Assembly: GCA_030145015.1 (NCBI GenBank)
Contig: JAQYWI010000069.1
Span: forward strand, 1-23,995
Direction: 5' to 3'
Length of the DNA stretch: 23,995 nt
Source: Desulfobacterales bacterium
GTDB lineage: Bacteria > Desulfobacterota > Desulfobacteria > Desulfobacterales > JAHEIW01
The notes beneath the pieces were generated by a model. It was not told the origin of the DNA and did no database searches. It saw nothing but the letters and a program-made list of their open reading frames with translations. Positions 15,262-21,066 of this stretch are shown here, piece after piece. The position numbers and the translations under genes are program-made. Numbering within the stretch: the stretch's first letter is position 1; the number at the start of each line of letters is the position of its first letter.

Positions 15262-15518
15262 ATTAGCCACGGACCCACAAAGACGCACACAGACAATTCT
15301 TTTTTCCCGACGACCTTGTCGGTAGAAAAACTGTCAGCCCTTCGGGCAAACAGTTAATCTATTTTGGCTTCAAGCTAAATAATTCAATATAACGGATCCA
15401 TTGGCTACAAACTCTTAGGATGAATATTTTTATCCCGCGAAGCGGGACGACAGGTTTTTGGCCGAGCATGTCGCTCGGCCAAAAGGTCCGTGTGAGTCCG
15501 TGTGGGTCTGTGGCTAAT
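15262..15518. repeat. Palindromic MITE-like element, 257 bp
   Basis: The ends TTAGCCACGGACCCACA (15263-15279) and TGTGGGTCTGTGGCTAA (15501-15517) are inverted repeats with one mismatch, extended by one A/T pair. The body holds several perfect hairpins: TCCCGC-GAA-GCGGGA (15433-15447), a 12-bp stem TTTTGGCCGAGC with 5-nt loop (15456-15484), and a stem around 15330-15356 (AACTGT...ACAGTT with GCCC/GGGC). It has no ORF and abuts the stop codon of the cyclase gene. Confidence 0.8.
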
Positions 15519-16175
15519 TTAATCAATCAGGGCAAGGGCGCGGACCGGAAACGACCCCATCCCCTTCACCGGGGCCGGAATCGCAAAAAATCTAAACCCT
15601 TGATCCGGCAGCACCTCCAGATGACACATATGTTCAACAATGGGTATATTGGCCTTCAGTAAAATCGAATGCGCCGGCCGCGATCCATCGGCGGTGTCAT
15701 CGATATTCAGCGAATCGATCCCCACCAGAGCGGCACCTGAGGATTTCAGGTATTCAGCTGCATCACGGGTTAGAAAGGGATGGCTTTCAAAGTACGCATC
15801 GGTTCTCCAATGCCGGTCCCAACCGGTATGGATAAGGACAGCTTTGCCCTCGACCGTATCGCTTTCAAAAACATGCTTATCAATTGAACGAACGCCTTGT
15901 GCTGCCCGAAACACGATGCCATCCAGATTAGCGATCGACGCCATTTTAAGCTCTGATAAATCCTGACCGTCTTCATAGCGGTGAAATGGTGCGTCGATAT
16001 AGGTGCCGGTATTGGCGATCATTTCGATTTTGCCGATTTGAAACGTCGTCCCATCCGAATAGTGCGATTCAGAATCTTCCCGGCTCATATGGTCGCTGAT
16101 TACGGGCCCCGAAAGACCGGTGTAAGTAATCATGCCCGCCTCGATGATATGGCTAAGATCAACAAATTTGACCAT
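15519..16175 (-). CDS. Cyclase-family protein (KynB-like fold) with altered metal motif
   Basis: A 218-residue protein with the PF04199 layout: VDLSHIIEAGMITYTG near the N-terminus, then NTGTYIDAPFHRY (55-67), VLIHTGWD (113-120), GIDSLNIDD (152-160) and EHMCHLEVLP (181-190). The fold usually hydrolyses amides such as N-formylkynurenine with zinc held by HxGTHxDxPxH. Here N55 and Y59 replace the two first His, while D61 and H65 remain. The same change is, as I recall, found in a widespread subgroup, so the protein may still be functional with another metal arrangement or substrate. ATG 16175 has GGA about 8 nt upstream. Nothing nearby points to tryptophan catabolism. Confidence 0.78.
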   Translation of the reverse strand: MVKFVDLSHIIEAGMITYTGLSGPVISDHMSREDSESHYSDGTTFQIGKIEMIANTGTYIDAPFHRYEDGQDLSELKMASIANLDGIVFRAAQGVRSIDKHVFESDTVEGKAVLIHTGWDRHWRTDAYFESHPFLTRDAAEYLKSSGAALVGIDSLNIDDTADGSRPAHSILLKANIPIVEHMCHLEVLPDQGFRFFAIPAPVKGMGSFPVRALALID

Positions 16176-16198
16176 AATGAATTCCTTATATTTGATTC

Positions 16199-16217
16199 AC
16201 CATAGAGGTACTATGGT
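16199..16217. promoter_or_regulatory. Short palindrome upstream of the cyclase gene
   Basis: ACCATAG-AGGTA-CTATGGT has perfect 7-bp arms and lies 24 nt upstream of the cyclase start. Its size suits a protein-binding operator; no further evidence is visible. Confidence 0.35.
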
Positions 16218-16590
16218 TCAAAAGTGGGGGTCAAGTCTTCGTTTGACATTTTATAATAAGCTGCTTCATTCCTCCCACACGCGAACCAAACTCGGGACCG
16301 TTGACCATCTAGAGATTTCACCCGTTCGATTGCACTGCTGACTGAATTCTGAACCAAGCTCTCGTAATCCCTGCTGTCGAAAACCCCACATAGTTGCGCC
16401 GGGTATAAAAAAAATTAATATTGTTAAAATATTTTTATAGCTGTTCCGGTTCTTTTTTTGTTCCCGAGTACGAGGACATACCCGCCAAACGATCGTCATA
16501 ATTCCCATAAGTATTTGAAAATATATATATTCTTCCATGGCCCGCTGCTGGCCGCCAAAAAATATTCACCCCGCAATAGCGCCTTAGGCA
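16218..16590. other. Noncoding region between cyclase and pilin operon
   Basis: About 370 nt without a credible gene; the short frames on both strands lack ribosome sites and family-like sequence. It contains TGGGGGTCAAGTCTTCGTTTGACATT-type sequence near 16226 (GTCAA...TTGAC inverted), possibly a decayed repeat, and AT-rich tracts (about 16408-16440 and 16517-16532) upstream of the sigma-54 site, where activator or bending-protein sites would lie. Confidence 0.5.
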
Positions 16591-16607
16591 TTGGCATAAA
16601 CCCTGCA
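16591..16607 (+). promoter_or_regulatory. Sigma-54 (-24/-12) promoter of the minor pilin operon
   Basis: TTGGCATAAACCCTGCA matches the sigma-54 consensus (YTGGCACGNNNNTTGCW) at the key GG (16593-16594) and GC (16605-16606) with the correct spacing. Transcription would start near 16618, about 30 nt before the fimT ATG. Pilus genes are often controlled by sigma-54 with PilR-type activators. Confidence 0.75.
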
Positions 16608-16648
16608 TTATTAAGGGTGTCAAAATTTGAAATTGGGATCATAGGATC

Positions 16649-17125
16649 ATGCGAAATAAATCAGGATTCACAATTATCGAGTTGATGGTGGTAATCGCAA
16701 TTATTTCCATCCTGGCCGCGCTGGCAGTACCCAATTTTTTTGCCTGGCGGCCAAAGCGTCAGCTCAGCGCTGCGACCAAGGATGTTTTTGCAGTCATGCA
16801 GTATGCCAGATCAAGAGCGCTTAAAGACAACGTCAGTGTCGGGCTGCTGTTTAACAGGGCAAACGAGACCTATACGGTATTTTTGGATAATGGCGCCGGC
16901 GCCAATGCCGGCAACGGAGATCTGGATGGCGATGAGCCCACGCTAAAAAGAGGAACAATGCCCGCCGGTGTCGACCCGATAAGTACGACCTTAACCGCCG
17001 ACAAGGTCCTCTTTGACAGCCGCGGGCTTCTGAGTAACGCCGGCGGTACCGTCAGCCTGAAAAATAGCTTAAACGTCACCAAAGGCATCGAAGTCATCAG
17101 GACCGGCAACTCAAGGATTCTTTAA
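16649..17125 (+). CDS. fimT: Minor pilin FimT/GspH-like
   Basis: A 158-residue type IV pilin-like protein. The N-terminus MRNKSGFTIIELMVVIAII has a type III signal peptide with cleavage after G6, Phe at +1 and Glu at mature position 5, followed by the hydrophobic N-helix. The body shows the GspH/FimT pattern (RQLSAATKDVFAVMQYARSRAL, then VLFDSRGLLSNAGG). An Asp-rich loop NGDLDGDEP (about 92-100) resembles a calcium site. ATG 16649 has an AGGA close upstream. It is the first gene after the sigma-54 promoter and probably encodes part of the pilus tip or priming complex. Confidence 0.85.
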   Translation: MRNKSGFTIIELMVVIAIISILAALAVPNFFAWRPKRQLSAATKDVFAVMQYARSRALKDNVSVGLLFNRANETYTVFLDNGAGANAGNGDLDGDEPTLKRGTMPAGVDPISTTLTADKVLFDSRGLLSNAGGTVSLKNSLNVTKGIEVIRTGNSRIL

Positions 17126-17152
17126 AGCCCTGATTTTGAAGGTATTGAAACA

Positions 17153-18028
17153 GTGAAATCACGAATCGATAATCATAAAGGCTTTTCGTTAACCGAGCTG
17201 ATGATCGCCATGGCGGTGGGCTCGATCATCATGGCCGTGATCTACAGTACCTACCAGGCCCAGCAAAAATCTTACACCAACCAGCAGGTCGCCGTTGAGA
17301 TGCAGCAAAATATCCGCGCGGCCATGTCGTTGATAAAAAGAGAAATCCGTATGGCCGGCTATGATCCGTTAGCCTCTGACGGGGTTGACAACGATGCCGC
17401 CAACGGGGCCGATGATCCGGGGGAGTCCAGCGGCGCGGGCATCTTATCTGCAACCGGCAGTTTTATCCAGTTTAGCTTTGACAATAATGCCAACAGTACC
17501 ACCGCCGATCCCAACGAAAGCCTCACTTACGGTTTCACCAGCGGCGATATCGATTTGGACGGCATCGCCGATGATGGGGCCGAGTCGCTGAGCAGGGTTG
17601 ACGCGGGCAGCGGCACAACCGAGCTAATTGCTTATGATATCCAGGGCATCGCCTTTGCCTATGCCTTTGATGATGACGGCGACGGGCAGCTGGATATCAC
17701 CCCTGGCAACGGTAACGTCATCTGGGCCGTGGATGCCGACGATGACGGATTTTTGGATACCGTTTTGGATACAGATGACGACGGCGACATCGATGCCGCT
17801 GATACACCCGGCGGGGTTGCATTGGATCCTGCTTTTTGGCCCACCCAGGTCGATATTGCTAATATCAGGGCCGTCCGCATCTGGGTGCTGGCGCGCTCCC
17901 GGATTCCCATCCGGGGTCATTCAGACAACCGCACCTATGTAGTGGGGGCGGGCAGGGTCAATTCGGCTGACGATTTTCAACGCCGTCTTCTGGTTGACAC
18001 GGTCAATTGCCGCAACATGGGGCTGTAA
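17153..18028 (+). CDS. pilW: Minor pilin PilW-like with calcium-type loops
   Basis: A 291-residue protein with a class III signal peptide NHKGFSLTELMIAMAVGSI (cleavage after G10, Glu at mature +5) and PilW-like KREIRMAGYDP (62-72). The central region holds Asp-rich loops of the DxDxDG type: GDIDLDGIADD (131-141), DDDGDGQLD (173-181), DADDDGFLD (194-202) and DTDDDGDID (206-214). It ends with a PilW-like segment IRAVRIWVLARSR and RRLLVDTVNCRNMG. The start is GTG 17153, 28 nt after fimT. Its loops suggest Ca2+-dependent folding of the tip complex. Confidence 0.83.
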   Translation: MKSRIDNHKGFSLTELMIAMAVGSIIMAVIYSTYQAQQKSYTNQQVAVEMQQNIRAAMSLIKREIRMAGYDPLASDGVDNDAANGADDPGESSGAGILSATGSFIQFSFDNNANSTTADPNESLTYGFTSGDIDLDGIADDGAESLSRVDAGSGTTELIAYDIQGIAFAYAFDDDGDGQLDITPGNGNVIWAVDADDDGFLDTVLDTDDDGDIDAADTPGGVALDPAFWPTQVDIANIRAVRIWVLARSRIPIRGHSDNRTYVVGAGRVNSADDFQRRLLVDTVNCRNMGL

Positions 18029-18077
18029 GGATTTAAATGGCTTTCTTCACCATGATATTTAAGCCTTAGGAGTCGCT

Positions 18078-18485
18078 TTGAAGGATCGAAAAAACACCGA
18101 AAACATCTTTGGCCGGCTCAACAAGCGGGGCTTTACCCTGCTGGAAGCGTTGTTTGCCCTGGCCATTTTTTCAATCGGCATTTTAGCGATTGCCGGCATT
18201 CAGATTAGTTCCATCAATGGCAATTCTGCGGCCAGAATGCAAACCGAGGCCACCACCCTGGCCGTGGAGCGCCTGGAACAGCTCAGTTCCCTGCCCTATG
18301 ACCATGCGGATCTGGATCCGAACAACAATCCGCACCAGGCCGCCAGCGGCGCTTACAGCATTGTCTGGAATGTGAACGAAGATGTTCCGATAACATTTAC
18401 CAAAACCATCATTATAACGGTAACAACGGCCAACCCGAATGCCGACGATGTCTCGCTTAATTTTATCAGAGGCCAGGGCTCCTAA
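18078..18485 (+). CDS. pilV: Minor pilin PilV-like
   Basis: A 135-residue protein. After a 17-residue polar leader, KRGFTLLEALFALAIFSIGILAIAG gives the prepilin cleavage site (G18/F19), Glu at mature +5 and the PilV-like helix. It continues with MQTEATTLAVERLEQLSSLPYD, typical of PilV. It starts at TTG 18078 with AGGAG 6 nt upstream. It lies between pilW and pilX, the usual order of minor pilin operons. Confidence 0.83.
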   Translation: MKDRKNTENIFGRLNKRGFTLLEALFALAIFSIGILAIAGIQISSINGNSAARMQTEATTLAVERLEQLSSLPYDHADLDPNNNPHQAASGAYSIVWNVNEDVPITFTKTIIITVTTANPNADDVSLNFIRGQGS

Positions 18486-18531
18486 AGGCGCAATCTCGCA
18501 CCGATCGCATGGGGGCGGAAAGGATACGAAA

Positions 18532-19122
18532 ATGCAACCAAAAGCTTGTATCGTCAATGATCAGACCGGATCGGTCATGGTGGCCGCCCTGATGGTTTTG
18601 GTATTGTTGACGATTATCGGCATTTCTGCCTCCAGTCTCAGTATTACCGAGGTGCAGATCGCCACCAATTCGCTTTTGCATGAAAGGGCGTTTTATACCG
18701 CCGAATCCGGACTGCAGCATGCCAAAGAGCTTTTAAAAGTTCCCTTTGTTCAGCAAAATGCGGTCAAAGTGGCCACCGGGGCCGGGGCCGATTGGGACTT
18801 TGCCATCGCCGATGCCACCGGTTCCAATTTTGCCGGCGGCGTTGATTGGGTCAACACACGGCTGGCCGGGGTTACATATACGGTAACGGTTTGGAACAAT
18901 GCGGACAGCGGCGGGCCCACCGATGACACCGACGGGATGGTTTTTATCCGCTCGGTGGCCAGAGGGCCGCGCGGGGCGCTGTGCCGGATCGAAACGCTTT
19001 TGGACGGCAACAGCACCGCGCTGGCCATCTCCGGTGACTACGCCCAGGAAGGCTCGGAGGCCGGCAAGGGCTATACCTCTCAGGACACCGCGCCCATCAC
19101 CGTTTTTGATGATCAGCTGTAA
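18532..19122 (+). CDS. pilX: Minor pilin PilX-like
   Basis: A 196-residue protein with the PilX_N pattern: QTGSVMVAALMVLVLLTIIGISASSL (about 11-36), then AFYTAESGLQHAKELL. No Glu is present at mature position 5, as is usual for this family. The body contains TGAGADWDF and SVARGPRGALCRIETLL. The start ATG 18532 has AAGGA 7 nt upstream. A longer frame to 18439 overlaps pilV and adds no family-like sequence. PilX is a priming partner of the PilY1 adhesin encoded next. Confidence 0.8.
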   Translation: MQPKACIVNDQTGSVMVAALMVLVLLTIIGISASSLSITEVQIATNSLLHERAFYTAESGLQHAKELLKVPFVQQNAVKVATGAGADWDFAIADATGSNFAGGVDWVNTRLAGVTYTVTVWNNADSGGPTDDTDGMVFIRSVARGPRGALCRIETLLDGNSTALAISGDYAQEGSEAGKGYTSQDTAPITVFDDQL

Positions 19123-19185
19123 TTGTCAAAGGAAAAAAATAGTGTGCGCTATTCAATCATATGAAAGAAGGGTAAGGAGAAAATT

Positions 19186-21066
19186 ATGAAACCGAATGTA
19201 AACAAGAGCGTTTTCTTTTTGTCGATCGGGCTCTGCGCTCTTTTAACGTTTTTGCTTTGTTTTGCAGATAGCGCCTCTGCAGAATTTTCCAAACGCGTGC
19301 AAATAACGATTCATGCCTCTCAGGTCGCCGGGGGGTCACCCCTTATCGATTTTCCGGTTATGATCAAGCTGAACGGCAGTCAGTTTCAGCAAATCGAAAA
19401 CGATATCGGTCCCAATGGTTATGATATCCAATTTCGCGCGTCCGACGAGACGACCCCGCTGACCCACGAAATTGAGACCTATGACGAAACCAATGACCTG
19501 CTGACGGCCTGGGTTAAAATCCCCAGCCTGTCCAACTCGAGCGATACGGTCATCTACATGTATTACGGAGACAGCAGTATCTCCTCGCCCACCCACAATC
19601 CGCCGGGGGTTTGGAATTCGACCTTTGGGGCGGTATGGCACCTCAAAGAAGACCCCGCGCTGGCCGGGTCGGGTGGCATCGAGGATTCAACCGGCAACAA
19701 CAACCATGGAACCGACAACGGGGGCATGAATTCGGCCAGCCAAATAGGTGGAGTAGCCGGTAATGCCCTGTCTTTCGACGGCGTCGATGATTATCTTGCG
19801 GTCCCCAACAGCGGCTCGATTGACTTTGGAGACGAAAATTTTACGATCTCTTTCTGGATAAAGGGCATAGATGCTGAGGTCCCCAATCAAAAGCGACTAT
19901 TGGAGAAGGGCACCTCATCCGGGGGTTGTGGAGGGGGAAAACGCTATGAAATTTATGCCAACGGTGATTCGGACTTCAGATTTACGATCGATGATGACAT
20001 CACGAAAACGGAAAAGAATTTTTCTCAAAGTAATCTTCTGAACGGCACCTGGCAGTATGCCACTTTTATCAGAGATGCCGGCAATGATCTTTTAAAATTC
20101 TATATCGACGGATCCTTTCACAGTGAGACAACGGGTGTTGCTACGTATAATATCTCCAATGGCTGCGATCTCTATATCGCAAACCAGCATGACCAATCGG
20201 GCCGGCAGCCAAAAGTCTCTTATGACGAATTCCGTATTATTAATGCGGTGCACCCCGACGCCTGGATTCTGACCGAATTCAACAATCAGGGCTCTCCGGC
20301 GACCTTTTACACCGTGGGCATTGAAGAAGGCGATGACACCGATGCGCCTTCGGTGACGATCACAACGCCAACCGGTAACCCGACCTATACCACAAATGAT
20401 GATTCCATTGTTGTTGGCGGTGTTTCCAGCGACAATATTGGGGTTACCGGGTTGACCTGGACCAACTCTGCGGGCGGCTCGGGTACATGCTCGGGGACCG
20501 TGGCCTGGAATGCGGTCCTCACACTGTCCGAGGGCAGCAATGTGATTACCGTTACCGCCAGCGACGAGGCCGGCAACCAGGCAACCGACGTGATCACGAT
20601 AACCTATGATCCGGACGAAGAGAATCCCGACCAAGATCCAACCCAGCCCCAATGTAACGCCAGCCTGTATGAGGACTACAACGGCGGTTTTGTTGAAGAT
20701 GATCTCGAGCTCCGTTCAGTGGCGGAAGTCGATGGCAAATTGGTGCTGCAAACCGGTTCTGCGGCCATCGATCTCGAGAACATTGTCATACCCTACAATC
20801 AGGAAGTCTGGGTCACCTATATCCATTCAGGTGCCGGGTTGTACAACGATATCGGCTGGATGTTGAAAAGTGATGCGGTGGACGGAGGTGGAACCTCAGG
20901 GGGTACCATAATATCCCCCTCAGCCAGAAGCATGGCATATTCCGGGATATTCGCGACGGGAATCAGACGAGTAGCTGGCCCGACGGCATTTTTGATGTCT
21001 TTGCGAGCGAGACGGAGACATTTGTGTCCAATTATGACGATAACACGGGTTATCCTTTCATGGTGA
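19186..21066 (+). CDS. pilY1: DUF2341-LamG-Ig N-terminal part of a PilY1-like tip adhesin, ends at a frameshift
   Basis: ATG 19186 has AAGGAG about 7 nt upstream. Residues 1-32 are a Sec signal peptide ending SASA. Residues about 34-145 match DUF2341 (FSKRVQITI, FPVMIKLNG, VIYMYYGDSS). Residues about 148-365 are a LamG/concanavalin-like domain (NALSFDGVDDYLAVP, FTISFWIKG, YDEFRI). Residues about 380-485 are Ig/cadherin-like (SVTITTPTG, LTLSEGSNVITVTASDEAGNQATD). From about 500 the PilY1 region begins (YEDYNGGF, YNDIGWMLK). After about residue 571 (20899-20903, GGGGG) the frame runs into a 55-residue unrelated tail, ending at 21064-21066. The real continuation is in the next frame (20874-23995). 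One missing G restores it. Confidence 0.85.
   Translation: MKPNVNKSVFFLSIGLCALLTFLLCFADSASAEFSKRVQITIHASQVAGGSPLIDFPVMIKLNGSQFQQIENDIGPNGYDIQFRASDETTPLTHEIETYDETNDLLTAWVKIPSLSNSSDTVIYMYYGDSSISSPTHNPPGVWNSTFGAVWHLKEDPALAGSGGIEDSTGNNNHGTDNGGMNSASQIGGVAGNALSFDGVDDYLAVPNSGSIDFGDENFTISFWIKGIDAEVPNQKRLLEKGTSSGGCGGGKRYEIYANGDSDFRFTIDDDITKTEKNFSQSNLLNGTWQYATFIRDAGNDLLKFYIDGSFHSETTGVATYNISNGCDLYIANQHDQSGRQPKVSYDEFRIINAVHPDAWILTEFNNQGSPATFYTVGIEEGDDTDAPSVTITTPTGNPTYTTNDDSIVVGGVSSDNIGVTGLTWTNSAGGSGTCSGTVAWNAVLTLSEGSNVITVTASDEAGNQATDVITITYDPDEENPDQDPTQPQCNASLYEDYNGGFVEDDLELRSVAEVDGKLVLQTGSAAIDLENIVIPYNQEVWVTYIHSGAGLYNDIGWMLKSDAVDGGGTSGGTIISPSARSMAYSGIFATGIRRVAGPTAFLMSLRARRRHLCPIMTITRVILSW

Noticed and set aside
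16266..16538. 90-codon minus-strand frame in the noncoding region before the pilin operon
   Set aside because: No ribosome site, no recognisable domain, and it overlaps sequence likely used for the sigma-54 promoter region. A decayed transposase-associated repeat is possible but unproven.
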